Shown in pieces: positions 44,171 to 56,859 of a stretch of 64,000 nucleotides of DNA. Position 1 is the first letter of the stretch. Each line of letters opens with the position of its first letter. The stretch covers positions 18,027,950 to 18,091,949 of the forward strand of contig NW_004454206.1 in assembly GCF_000283155.1 (NCBI RefSeq), written 5' to 3'. A model generated the notes under the pieces. The model ran no database searches. It was not told where the DNA came from and saw only the letters and a program-made list of their open reading frames with translations. Origin of the DNA: Ceratotherium simum simum. Lineage: Eukaryota > Chordata > Mammalia > Perissodactyla > Rhinocerotidae. The position numbers and the translations under genes are program-made.

Positions 44171-47100
44171 AGGTAAGAATCTTATTCAACAAGCTTGGAT
44201 GTGTAAGAAATATTCATTTGTTATCTTGTTTAAATAAAATTAAACCTGGATCCAAATCCAAGCTCCATCCCACCAGGCTGTTGGGAAATACAATTTTAGC
44301 TTTTATTAAGGTCTCTATACATTCTCTTCAGATGTAGCAGTTCTGCTGCTTCCCAGTCATGTTTGTGATTCACTTGTTGAGGCTGAGAGCCCCTGTGCAT
44401 GAGACCCAGACTCCTGGAGCCCATGACAAGCCAACCCTTTAAGGGCTGTCATGTCCCTGGAGGCCTGCCTCTGAATTATATGTAGGTCCTTGCTTTCACC
44501 AGGACCCTCAACTTCCGATCTCTTTCCAATCTCAGCCCCAGTCTCAATCCTTTTCTTTCTCCTCCCATCTCCTTTTCAAAAGCTATCTCTCTCTCTCCTC
44601 ATGTGAGTTGTGGTACAGGCAAAATTATCATTTAATGGGCTGAGGTTTCACAAAGGACAGGGAGAGCCAATGACTTTAGCCATCCTATCTCTGTGTGTTC
44701 CATAAAAATCCATGAGGCAAGTTACAAAACCTGATCAACTGTTTGAAATGATGGAAGAAAAAATATGCAGAAAACATTACTATCTCAAAAGAACCATCAT
44801 GGTACATCTATATAAGACACCCTGGAGTCCTTCCTCAAGGTGCAGCTGGGGCTACTTTTCACAGACACAATCTAGCTAATGAGCACATAGAACACTGACC
44901 TTTAATTTATAAATGTTTCCATTAACCCAAGACTGATAGATGGTGGCTATTCATATGAATCGAATACAATTGTGTATATTAACTTAATCAAACAATTTAT
45001 ATGGTTTCTTGGCTATTTGTTTACTTATTCAAAGGTTGACAAGTTTTAATAAGTATAATAATGACTGAACTTGACATAAGAATTGTGTGAAGCCTAAAGA
45101 AAAAAATTTTGAATGACTTATGAAAAGAGAAATCCAATAACCCATGAGTTCAAAATCAACTCTGTGAAAATAGAGGTGGGCAAAGAGCACTAAAGAAAAA
45201 AGAAAAGACCACTAGGATTTAGAAAAAAGAAGAGGGAAGAGTCCAACAAATACCAATAGTCAATAGGCCATAATCAATATGGACGAGCATGTGGTGAATA
45301 TGTGAGTGACAGCTGTCAGCACTGAGATGAAGAATCCCGGGGACAGGAATTAAACATGAAGAGTAAATACACAAAATGCTGTAATGAAGGAAAAAGGTTT
45401 CGCTTCATTCAATCTCTGAGACACCTGCTCTCTAATGAGAACTGCTGCCTGGGAGACACGAGAAGCAAAACTCCACAAAGAAGATAAATGATTGTACAAT
45501 TCTGCAATGGCACTTGTCTCAATGGGTCCCTAGATCAAATCTTTGCCTGGAAATGGTTTCTAGTTCTTTGAATGCTCAGTCAGAAAATAAAATGTGTTCC
45601 TGTTTTATTAATAATTCTTAAATCATGCTGAAATGATGCATGCCAAGGCTGAACATCTAGGTTTTCTTATATCTAAATTCTCAGGAGATACATTAATCTT
45701 ACCTACACCACCTCGCCCTCATGCACTGCTGAGATCTATGAAACAATTAGAGAATAAGACAATACACTGTATAGTTTAGTTAGAGTATAAGGTGTTATTT
45801 ATTAACAACTTTTATTTAATTATGGTTAAATAATTATTTAATAATTTCTAGCTGTGCAAAAACTATCAAAACAGTAGATATTGGAGCAGAATCTTCATAT
45901 ATGAGACCTGAGCCCTTAATGGATGGCTTTATGGACAAAGTAGACCTTGGTGGAGGTCTTGAAGATTTTGCAGAATATGAGAATATGAGAAGGAAAGGAG
46001 TACATACTAGAATCTCAGCAATCATTTTGAGTGTGATTTGGATTTGGAATTCTACACACACAATTCATAAACTTGTAAATTTTGATTATTACTTGAAAAG
46101 GAGGAGAGTTTTCTGAAGCACACTGAGGGCATCTTTTAAACCTCATGCTATTTAATAATCATATCTAAGGCACTACAACCAATTATTACAATTCCCTGGA
46201 ACTTCTTATTTGATGCATCTGCTTTTGAATAAAAACAAACATTAGCTAAAGTTTGATATTAAATTTATGTAAATTTTCATGCAATACTTGCTAAGCATAA
46301 ATGATAAAACATACTCTATCTCATGGTCTTTGAGGTAATGCATCGAGTTATGTGAACCCTTGAGAGTGAAACTGGTAGCAAAAATAAAAATGAATCAGTA
46401 TAAGAGGAAATGAAATGGTTATACTAATTTGGCTGAAACTTACAAAATGCAATAGCTCACGGAGACCACATTTACCATTTTGATGCACTAGTGGAAACTG
46501 GGTATGAGGCAAATATTCACACAGCAGACTTAATTCGAAGTATTTCAAGACATATAGACTATCACTGTTTTGGAGACGGACTTCCCTAAAAATTATGAGA
46601 AAATAAGGAAAATGAGTACATTTCTATGACTAAGAGTACGTGATCAAAATTTTAGCAATTGTACATGGAAAATTACAAATATAATTTTAACTTTACATAA
46701 TATATGTGACCTACAATGATGACAGCCAACCAAACTTATTTATATCTAAAAACATAACTAGTGTACATATAAAATAACGACAGCATCTTAGAAATAGCAG
46801 AAGGGAAACGTTTATGGCTTACTCTCTATTCCCATCCAATGTAAGAATTGTTTTTACAGTATCGCTCACAGATGGCCAGACGCCTTCTGTTTGAACAGGT
46901 GTAGTATCTCACTGTTTCTTTAAGAAGTCTATTTTGTACAGCTGTAATTCATAAGAAGCTTTGCCTTCTGCTTAACTTACCTCCTTGCGACTTTTATTTT
47001 TTGATCCAAGTTTTTCTCCCTGAAGCTTCAAAGGAATAGTTTAATTCAAATCAGTTCAGTTGATAAATATCAGAGTAGCTCTGCCGGGGACCGAGGTAGG

Positions 47101-47999
47101 TGCTGGCATACAAAAATATAAAAAGACACATTTTTTACCTCTCTCTTCTGGCTTGACAGCTATTCAAATTCCAGAACACAAATTTTATATCATCCTTGAT
47201 TCTTCCATATAAATCAAAGATCTCCAGGTCCCTGAACCACAGTAAGATTCTTTACAATCCCAATCACTCAGCTTCTAAGATTGCACAATTAAATTACTCA
47301 TCTAATTAAAAATTTAATATAAAACTATTAAGTGGGGATTTTTCCTGCTGTAATATTTTGCATCTGAGAACAGACTCTCTATATAGGACTTGCTGGGGAC
47401 ATGTGAGCAAAAAATGGTCTAATGCTCTTAGAGTTAGTTGATCTCCCACCTCAAGGATATATATATAAGAAGTGAGAGTGACAAGACAGAAAAATTATTA
47501 GTGGCAATTTCTTTGGAGAGCGTTGATAGGGTGCGGGGCATTTCTCTATTCCCACGGGCATTTCTCTTGTCATCTCCACAAGTCAATTTCCTCTCCGCAA
47601 ACCAAGGAAGAGGGAGGGTTGTTAGAGACCACTCAGGGAAGCTTGAAATGTTTCCCTGGAGTTAGAACAACTTTTATCTGAAACGTGTAGAAAAAAAAAG
47701 ACTGAAAGTATCTGTTTCTAGTTGGAGAGAGAGGGCTCCAGTGGGTAAAGCTATACTTCCATTGATGTTGAGGCAAAAATGCAAGAGTCTCGTAGACCAG
47801 AAGGGACACACAAAATGGTGACAGACTTGGGATATTCTGAAAGGCCCCCAGCTCAAAGATCTGGCCGCCATGGCTAAGTGAAAGTGTGAGGTACCGCTAG
47901 AAGCAGGAGCTGGGGAGAGAGTGGTAAATGGCCAGCTGGAAAGGATATCTCCCATGCTAAGAAATATTGTGGTGGGTTTGGGGGAGTCGTCTCCAAAGA
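44171..47999. other. Intergenic, nothing recognised
   Basis: AT-rich. Open frames such as 45901-46116 (71 codons) have no family resemblance and no supporting signals. No repeat assigned with confidence. Confidence 0.4.
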
Positions 48000-48252
48000 A
48001 GCAGAAAAAACAATTGTAGTAGATCGATTGCAATAACGTCCCCAATTCCTTGTCCCCCAAGTATCCAAGCAATTTGCAATGCAATTTTGCTGCAATAGAG
48101 AAGCATTTATTTCCCCAACCCTTGAACATAGGTGGCTTCATGACTTACTTTGGCCAATAAAATGCAGTATAAGTGACAGTGTGCCAGTCTCAAGCCTAGG
48201 CATCAAGGCATCTTACATGCTGCTGCTGGTGGTTCTGGTGTGGCTACTTTTC
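48000..48252 (+). mobile_element. Possible MaLR-type LTR fragment before the CT tract
   Basis: 'ccccaattccttgtccccc', 'ataggtggcttcatgactta' and 'tttggccaataaaatgcag' recall an old MLT1-type LTR. The CT-rich microsatellite at 48253 starts where its middle would be. Confidence 0.4.
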
Positions 48253-48470
48253 CTCTCTCCCACTCTCCCAGATCCCCCCCCCGCCCTGTCCCCGCCTCTC
48301 CCCCCCTTCTCCCTCTCCCTCTCTTCCTCCCTCTCCCTCTCCTCATCCCTCTCCCTTTCCTCCTCCCTCTCCCTCTCCCTCTCCTCCTCCCTCTCCCTCT
48401 CCCTCTCCTCCTCCTGCCTCTCCCTCTCTTCCCTCTTCTTCTTCCCCTTCTTCTTCTCCTTCTCCCAGAC
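48253..48470. repeat. Long CT-rich microsatellite (CTCCCT/CTCTTC units)
   Basis: About 220 bases almost purely of C and T on this strand, dominated by ccctct-like hexamers with irregular ctcctc interruptions. Being a multiple-of-three repeat it opens several reading frames on both strands (Ser/Leu/Pro-rich or Arg/Glu/Gly-rich), which are artefacts of the repeat and not genes. Confidence 0.95.
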
Positions 48471-48500
48471 CAAGGTGGAGAACAAGGAGAACCTATAAAT

Positions 48501-50714
48501 TGAGTGAGAGTCTCAGATTTTGATTTTAGATTGGACTGGACTTTGAATGCCTGAAATTGAGACTGTTCATAACTAAGAGTAACTGAAAAAGCTTTCAAAT
48601 GTGCTCATGTGGGAAAAGCTCTGAAATCCAAGCAAGAAAGATATTATATAGGATATCTGAAGGATGCTTATGCGGGAAAAACGACGTTATTTCCTAATTT
48701 CACTCCATTGAATCCAACTCATTCAAGAAACTGCCTGTATGTGTTTTTTCATTATAAACATCTGTCTTAATAAATAGAGTGTTTTCTCAACATGTTCTCC
48801 TAGTTAATCCATTTCTTATTGGAGATACAGTACTATTTCAAAACATATCAGTTTTGTAGGACTAAGATTTGAGTACATTATTTTTCGGTTAATAATTTCT
48901 TCATGATAATCAACATATTCAACCACATCCCACATTCAGTGACCAAATAGGTACCTTCAGTAGGAAAACCACAGTACCGTAGTTCACTATCTTCTATTTT
49001 TTTTCTCCTTGAAATCACACAAAACAATAACAGAAACATTTGTGGCAAAATCAGGAAAGAAATATAATCCATAAATTCCAAAATTGAAGGTTGATAAAAG
49101 CAGCTGAGATTAGGCAGAAGCTATGGGGGAAGAGCCATGAAGGGAGAAGAGGGGACCAAGTGGCAGGAGATCTCAGAAAGTGGGAACAGGAATATTCTGA
49201 AGATGAGAAGTTTATGCTGAAGTTCAAAAGCTAAATCTTCTGTGTATAGCAATCCAAGCAGGAGCCAAGTTGAGACTGCGTAGAAGCCGTGGGAGGTGTT
49301 GGACAGGGAGGTACAGACTGTGTCAATGTGGCTTAGGGACTGTAAACCTCAGAGAAATTCCAAAGACTATACACCCTAAAGATCAGGAATGAGACACTTG
49401 GTTTTAGCAGTTTTTACCTAACATATTTTGGTGATAGAAGCTGGCTTTTTTAAGTTAACACTTTTAAGAGACCTCTAAACTTCTAAATAAGATAAAAAGC
49501 CAGAGCCTAACCTCGAAGATTAGGTAGACTTTTAAATCATAATCATCTTCAGCATGAATAACTAAAATTAATTTTATCACTTCAATGTTTCTATGTGAAC
49601 CTAATTCAACTGGTAGAATGGAATTCAGTCTCTGAAGCACGTTATTTCATTTCCACAGTGGTTTCTATAATACTGCTTATTACAAGGATATAGACATGTT
49701 TTTGCAAATTGCTCCAATGTGTAGTTATTTTTTCCCTCTTTTACTATCAGATATACTTAAATGTAGAATAGAATGACTTCAAACCATCAATTACTTTACA
49801 CTATCATAATCTCTCCACAATTGAGTGGTTAATAGAGAGAAAAATCAAGAATAAATATATATTAACTTTCCAAAAGTGTTATGAAATATAAAGTATACCC
49901 TACTTTTAAATATTTAACTTCACCAAGCTAATGTCATTATAGGGAAAAGTATCAGTTCATTCATTGTAAAAAACGATAATTTCTTAAGCCTCATTATGGT
50001 TATCACATTTATTTGTAATTTTTCTGCCTTCATACACTACCCAACCATTGTGAAAGTAAACATATTTTCCTAAAGGCATCCTTCTACATTCTTTTTCCTC
50101 TTTGAAATGGTACTGCAATAGAGGTTATCTGTAATGGAATACACAGTCCCTTTACCAGGAAGAAAAATGTTTAAATTAATATTTAAATTAAATTATATTA
50201 ACTTTGACTCTATCCCATTTTATAACTTTATTACATTCCCTAAACCTGGCTATCTTCCCAATTCTGTGGGTTATCATCAACAGCCAGGAGATACCTTGGT
50301 CTCTTGATCTTTTATTTCTTGGGCCAAAGATAGAAAAACATAAAATTATATCCTAAATATTTACACAATTTTTAAACTGAGCCAATCATCTCTTCTTTGC
50401 TTTTACATAGAGAAGTTGGAAGAATTGCAGAGAGCATAAGTTGGCGCTATCATTTGCAAATGGTAGGCAGTGGCTGGTGATGACCCTTCTAGCGGGCAAT
50501 GAGGGGCGGATCCATCTGCATGCGATTGCCAATTCCCATATTGACTGAAAACTCTAATTCATGTTGCCATCAATTGCCATAGCACCATAGTTGGCTCAAA
50601 GAATAATAAAAGTTGCTAAAAATTGTCACCCTTTTAGAAATAAATATGTTGAGGAATAAGTGAGGTATTACTTGGGCAAGCATAATGGGAAAATGAAGGT
50701 ATTGGATGAAAGGG
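48501..50714. other. Intergenic, nothing recognised
   Basis: AT-rich, no gene and no confident repeat. Confidence 0.4.
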
Positions 50715-50975
50715 GAGCGTAAATGTTAAGGGCTTGACCTAAAATGGACAGAGTCCAAATCCCAGCCCTGCTATATACTAGCCGTGTAACCTTTAACAGT
50801 TCCCTTAAACTCTATCATTCTTACCTTTTTCATCATTAAAATGAAGTTAATAATTGTACTACTGTGTAGACTTATGGGGAGAATTAAAAGTGATAATATA
50901 TATTAAGGGCTTAGTATAGTGCCTGGTATACAGTAAGCACTCAATAAATATTTGCTATTATTGTTACTGTTCTTA
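50715..50975 (+). repeat. MIR SINE, sense
   Basis: 'ccctgctatatactagccgtg', 'aaacctt' / 'cctttttcatcattaaaatg' and 'cttagtatagtgcctggtat', ending 'agcactcaataaatatttgc', give a nearly full sense MIR. Confidence 0.8.
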
Positions 50976-51189
50976 CAAAGACTCCTTAGATCAATAAAGA
51001 CTCTTCATTGAGATGCATATGGAGTTTAAATGCTGATGTTTAGTTCCTCATAATATGACCCTCTGCCGCCTTTGTTTTCCATGTCATCTCTTACATCCTT
51101 TTGTCGATGTGGCTTGCTGATCACTACCTCTGTACATTGCTGGTCTTACATCTATTTTTATGGGAATTCTTTCTTTCTTTATTTTTATT

Positions 51190-51446
51190 TATTTATTTAT
51201 TTATTTATTTTTTGGTGAGGAAGATTAGTCCTGAGCTAATGTCTGTTGCCAATCCTCCTCTTTTGGCTGAGGAAGATAGGTCTGGGCTAACATCCGTGCC
51301 CATCTTCCTCTACTTTATATGGGACGCCACCACAGCATGGCTTGATGAGTGGTGAGTCAGTCCATGCCTGGGATCCGAACCTGTGAACCCTGGGCTGCCG
51401 AAGCGGAGTGCGGGAACTTAACCACTACACCACCGGGCCGGCCCCC
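51190..51446 (-). mobile_element. ERE SINE (copy 8)
   Basis: Minus orientation, with an ATTT-repeat tail on the left (51181-51212), the gaggaagattagtcctgagc 3' half, ggatccgaacc B-box complement and a gggccggcccc end at 51435-51446. Shorter form lacking the ccccagtagat segment. No clean TSD is visible because the tail is low-complexity. Confidence 0.92.
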
Positions 51447-51479
51447 TTTTTTACCTTTTAATGCCGCACATTTATGTAG

Positions 51480-51690
51480 AACTTTGTTTCTAAAACCTAT
51501 CCACGCATGACATTTGATTTGAACCTCTGAGCAACCCCTTGAAGCAAGCTATTGCCTAGTTTATGGATGAAAAAATAGGATCCCAAGAAGTCCAGTAACT
51601 TCTCTAGGTTCACTCGCTGTAAACAGCAGCACCAGGGCACAAACCAAAATCTTCTGATTCATAGTCAAGTGTCTTTTAATTTTATTGTCT
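51480..51690 (-). repeat. MIR-like SINE, antisense
   Basis: 'gcctagtttatggatgaaaa', 'agtaacttctctaggttcac' and 'caccagggcacaaacc' follow antisense MIR order in diverged form. Confidence 0.5.
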
Positions 51691-52314
51691 TCCTATGGCT
51701 TTATTTTTTTCTCATATGTATGACTATGTCTTCACCCCTACTGGTGCAAGGGCCTTTGATGGCCGAACCATCCACTAAGCATCAGTGTGCTCAAGTCAGT
51801 CTTTGACTTTGACAGTGTGTTCAGAGGTCTTAACCATAAAGTGCCAGAGTAATCTCTGCCCCACTTACCTTTGCAGAGAAATTATGAGGATGCATGGAAA
51901 ATATAAACGTGCATGTGTTTTTGTAGTTTCTTAAATGCAACACAAATATAGGGCATCTTATCCATGACTGGCATTCAGTCAATTCTTGCTGATTGAATTA
52001 TGTGGCTTGTAGTTAGGACTGGAGAAAAGAGAGGGGAGTCAGATTGTCTGTATATCTTTGTTTTGGTTTTAAGACATAAATAACACCTTTCGACTTTTAT
52101 CTATCCTCTTCTGAAATATTAAATTCTAACCCCAGAAAAATTCCTGTGTGCTCCCAAATCACAAAATACACATTAAGTAAAAAAAGGCAAAAAGCATTCT
52201 CTTGTATTGTTGGGCTCAAGCAATTCTCTGCTCTGAGATCAGTCATTTCACATCTATAGTGTACTGCCTTGGACAGTAAGGTGTGGTTTTGTGTGCACAC
52301 ATGTTATCTCTCAA

Positions 52315-52400
52315 GGTAAACTGTAAAATCCTCAAGGGTAGGACAATGTTTTTCTTATTTCTATCCCTCACGTCAGCCAGCATAGTGCTTTGCAATTCCT
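52315..52400 (+). repeat. LINE-2 3' fragment
   Basis: 'aaactgtaaaatcctcaagggtaggac...tttttcttatttctatccc' matches the sense LINE-2 3' region. Confidence 0.65.
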
Positions 52401-54567
52401 AAGAAATTAATTTTATTCATATTGTTGTTGTTGATTTTTTTCTACTTGCTAATTCCTCACAGGGAAGTTGAACTAGACTCTGCTCAGGTTTCAAGTCTCA
52501 AATCCTAGAAATTTGCTTTCCGTCTCTTTGCCTCTCCTTTTGCCAAATATTCCACCCATTCTTTTAGTCTGGCGTCCCCATACTGCACTATAAGGATGGC
52601 ATCGTATATCTCTGGGCCTGTGTGTGCTCTCCCACCTGGGAGAACGGCAATGGTAGCGACAGGGATCTATTTGGATCTGTATTAGGACAGAGCAAGAAGC
52701 CATTTGGATGCTTCCTGAATCTTGCCACAGAAACGGACACCTATTTCCACCATGCCTAAGGCTGACTCTTCTTGTTAGAGTACAACTTCTCATTTTTAAT
52801 CAGCAGTGGATGCTGTTTGCACTTATTTATCTCTGATAACTTCACCTGGACAAAAATGTGCTGGTGTCACCCGTGAAGCTGATGATCTGCCCAATAATGT
52901 GTGCATGGAGTTTTCCACGTTGCCTGAGCAAAATTAAAGAGGATTTTTCAGCTGCAGCCTGGGTATGGATACCTGGCAACTCTCATAGGCATCACTAATG
53001 AAAGAAAACTTGTGCTTACATGCTGTTAGTAACTGCATTCAATTCTAACATTTCACATCTTGGAGCTTCAATTTCATCACCGATGAAAAAACGAGAGTGA
53101 TAACTGTTCTTCCTGCTTGAGACAGGGCGTATTTTTTATGAGGGTCAGATAAGATGATGTGTGACAAGAGTAACAGGCCCTAGAGTAACACAGAACACAT
53201 CCTCCACCTTTGGTGACAGATATCAGATTGGCCCTGGAAAGAGTTTCCTAAAATATTCCCCTCTCTTATGCTGCCCTTCAATCCTTCGTTTATGGGGGCA
53301 TGAAGCAGAATTAGATGGGAAAGATACAATATTTCCAGTTTTAAAGATCTCTTGTCCACAAGATACAGCATCTGTCTAAATAATGGATTTCTGTACAATC
53401 CCAGGAGCAATCTTGCACATTATAGTCGGATCCACTTCGTTAGCCGGTTATTTTGTACCTTCCCAGGCTGTTAGTCAAATCACTCTCCTGCCTAGCAAGT
53501 TTCTGATTAATTTGGATTTCACTAATTACCCTGTAGTCACGTGGGTTGGACTAAACTGCTTTAAGTATTCTTTTGCTGTAGATTTCAAATTGGTTTTTAT
53601 AGAATCTGTTACAATACTACAATTGCTTCCCTGATAATGAGTCTTTCCTTAGGAAGGACAGCCAGGAACTGTATTTTAATTTTTCCTCAATCTTTCTTTC
53701 AGGCAAATATTTTTCATCCAGGGAATCAAAGGTGTGATAGAAAAATAAAGGTACTTGAAAAAAGTAAGAGATCAGGCTTGTGTTGCTGCTCCAGTGACAT
53801 GACTGGGGAGAAATAAGTCACAGGTAGATTGGATTCAACATAATAATAAAATAAATGCTAAGGGTCAACCCTAAACCCAGTTCCAAACCTACAATCCTCT
53901 GATGACTGTCTTCCAAGAAGCAACACTGCCACCTGGCTGTGTAAGAGCAAGAAACAATGCTGATGCTTTTCCTTTTCTAACCAAATCCTCTGGACATTCA
54001 ATCTATTTCCAGATTTCAAGATTCTGTAAGTAAAATTCTGGAACATTCCTGCAGTATCCCCAAGAATACAAAGTGCTAGGGCATAAAATCAGAATGGGAT
54101 AATTGGAAACTATCTCAAGGACTCTACAAACCGTCACTTAAAGCTCATGAAAATGAAACTCAAAATTGAATCACAAAGGTAGTGCTGAAATTCAGGTCTT
54201 AAAACTTGAGGAAGAAAGGATTGGAAGGGGTGCATAAGAGCAAATGCAGGGAAATCAGTAGTTAGAAGGCAAATGAAGAAATCAAAGAGAGATGATGGTG
54301 AGGAGAGTTTAGTGAAAATTAAGAGAATTGGGAAGATTTTAACTAATATTTAACAGTAGAATCAACAGGTCTTGATTCTTGGTTGTAGTTTGGGAGGGTA
54401 ACGAGGAAGAGGAAGGATGCCTAGGCTTTTGGCATAAGCAACAGCGTAGACAGTAGGGTCATTTACCGAAATGAGGCCTGAAGGAGACTGTGGTTTGGGG
54501 GAGAGCCCGTAAGTTCTGTTTCAACATATTAGGTTTGAAGGGCCTGTAGTGATTCACGCAGATTGTT
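52401..54567. other. Intergenic, nothing recognised
   Basis: A minus-strand frame of 100 codons (52491-52793) has no family resemblance. LINE-2-like wording appears again near 54200-54560. No gene. Confidence 0.4.
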
Positions 54568-55165
54568 CTTTTTTTTCAATTATTTTATTGAGGTCATAAT
54601 GGTTTATAACGTTGTGTAATTTCAGGTGTACATTATTATATCTCAGTTTCTGTATAGACTGCATGGTGCTCGCCACCAATAGTCTAATTTTTATCTGTCA
54701 CCATGTATATGTGCCCCTTTAGCCCTTATGCCCACCCCCCAACCCCCTTCCCCTCTGGTAACCACTGATCTCTTCTCTTCATCCATGTGTTTGTTTATCT
54801 TCCACATAAGAGTGAAATAATGTGGTGTTTGCCTTTCTCTGTCTGGCTTGTTTTGCTTAACATCATGCCCTCAAGGTCCATGCATGTTGTTGCAAATGGG
54901 ATGATTTTGTCTTTTTTATGGCTGAGTAGTATTCCATTATATATATATACTACATTGTCTTTATCCATTCTTCAGTTGATGGGCACTTGCATTGCTTCCA
55001 TGTCTTGGCTATTGTGAATAAGGCTGCAATGAACATAGGGGTGCATAAGTCTCTTTGAATTGTTGACTTTAAGTTCTTTGGATAAATACCCCATAGTGGG
55101 ATGGCTGGATCATATGATATTTCTATATTTAATGTTTTGAGAAATCTCTACACTGTTCTCTGACA
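54568..55165 (-). mobile_element. LINE-1 3' end, minus orientation
   Basis: Starts with a T-run on the left, then 'attttattgaggtcataatgg', 'ctggtaaccactgatctc', 'tatggctgagtagtattcca' and 'aatgaacataggggtgcata', which are the antisense of the LINE-1 ORF2 end and 3' UTR. It closely resembles 33200-33720 in the same orientation. 5'-truncated. Confidence 0.9.
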
Positions 55166-55499
55166 GTCTGCCTAAAAGGTCTTAAAAAGGAGCAGTTTAA
55201 GATTATTTAAGGCCTGATTTCAACTATTTGCAGAAGTCGATTATTTTCCTGTTTGCGGTTAAAAGATACAGCATTATCTTCTTATCCAAGGCAAAGGTGG
55301 CTACTGGAAGAGGTTGAGAAAGATGGACAGAAGTCTAGAACGTGTTTAGTGAATGGCAAAGAAATATTTTCACAGGAACCAATTAGGAGATTATGAGAAA
55401 AAGGAACTAGTACTTATTAAGCCTTTACTATAGGACCAGTGCTTGGCAGGGCATAGTTAATATGTTAGATCATTTTAATCCTCAGCCTTAGAAGACAGA

Positions 55500-56205
55500 C
55501 AATACTTCTCCACTTAACATTCTTCACTAGGTTAACTATTAGATCATTCATCCCACAGTTTAACATCATTTCCTCAGGAAAGTCATCTTTAACCACCATA
55601 CAATAAATCATCCCTTCTGTCATTAACTTCAGTGGCACCCTGTGCCCCTCTTTTATTATAAGCATCTACTTGTCATTACTTATTCTATACCTATTGTATC
55701 TGTCTGGTTAGTATAGGTTACATTGTTGTAACAAACATCCCCCAAATGTTAGAGGCTTAAAACACAATTTTTTTCTCACACTATGTATTCACAGCAGATC
55801 AGCAGAAAGGTCCTGTTTATGGTAGTTACTTGGGGATCCATGCAGTTCCAATAGGTTATGGTGTTGCTATCTCAACATGTACTTGCATGATTGTTACAGT
55901 GGAGGAAGTTAGGGTTGGATAGTTGAGCACTGGCAACTAAATACCTCCTCATGTAAGTGACACATATGCATATTTCATTTGAACAAAGCAAGTCACATGG
56001 CAAAATCTAACTTTAAAGGGGGAAGGGAAGTGCAATTTTTCTATTTTCACACAGTAGAGAAAATGAATATCGGCAAATAATAATTTCTACCATACCCAAC
56101 TTTTCCCATTGGACTGTAAGAGTATGCATGTTTTGCTCATCTTGGTATCCACTAGTATATTGACTGGCATGTAGTAGGTACCTCCAAACTATTTATTAAA
56201 TAAAT
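55500..56205 (+). repeat. LINE-2 3' end interrupted by another repeat
   Basis: The left part (about 55500-55685) reads 'tcctcaggaaagtcatcttt...gcatctacttgtcattac' and the right part (56098-56205) reads 'ggactgtaagagtatgcatg' to 'tatttattaaataaatgc'. These are consecutive parts of a sense LINE-2 3' end. The 400-base block between them is another repeat, apparently inserted into it. Confidence 0.62.
55690..56095 (+). repeat. Ancient interspersed repeat, inserted in LINE-2
   Basis: 'acattgttgtaacaaacatcc', 'gttagaggcttaaaacac' and 'tttttttctcacactatg' put it in the same family as the segments at 42080 and 63350. Family not named. Confidence 0.5.
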
Positions 56206-56859
56206 GCAAGTGTCAAAGCTGATATACAGATCCCAGTCTGTCTCCAAAATTGATGTTCTTTCCACTCTACCATGCTAAGCCATAGATATACGTTGTACCA
56301 GTTTATTTCCATCTCTATAAATTCCCTAATGTATAGTTGGCTACCAAAGTTGTTTTGGGATTTTTAAACCTTTTTCTTCCAAAAGGTAGATATATTCATT
56401 ATTATGTGATGAAAGAAACACTCATTTTCATTCCTTTTGAATTTGTTCTAATTTAACAGGTCATCTGAGATGAGATTTTCAGGATAATAACCTCAGTACG
56501 GATTACGCAAGATATTAGAAATAAGATAAAAACTACATGGGAAAAGCTGTGACATACAGACAGCAAAGAGTGCATAACAAAAATGATATTTTGTCAAAGT
56601 TTCAGAAACAGCTCAGAGGCCAAGATGTTCAAACAATTTGTTACCTAAATTAATTAATTTATTAGACTAGCAAAGTCTAGTAGGCTAGAAAATAATATTT
56701 CCAGGAGTAAGGTCTTTTACAATTGTTATTTTATTAAACATTTATTTTTAGTATCAACTGTATGTCATACATTTTTAGGCACTAGCAGTACAATCTTCCA
56801 AGTGCAGAATTCTCTCTTGCATTTGTTTAGTAAATGGAAAGTATTTCATTATGACCAGA

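Noticed and set aside
45901..46116. 71-codon + frame with an acidic start (GGGLEDFAEYEN)
   Set aside because: Short, without recognised family or signals. It could only be rescued by a conservation or transcript search.
48079..48498. Ser/Leu-rich 139-codon frame and Arg/Glu-rich minus frames
   Set aside because: They arise from the CT microsatellite, not from a gene.
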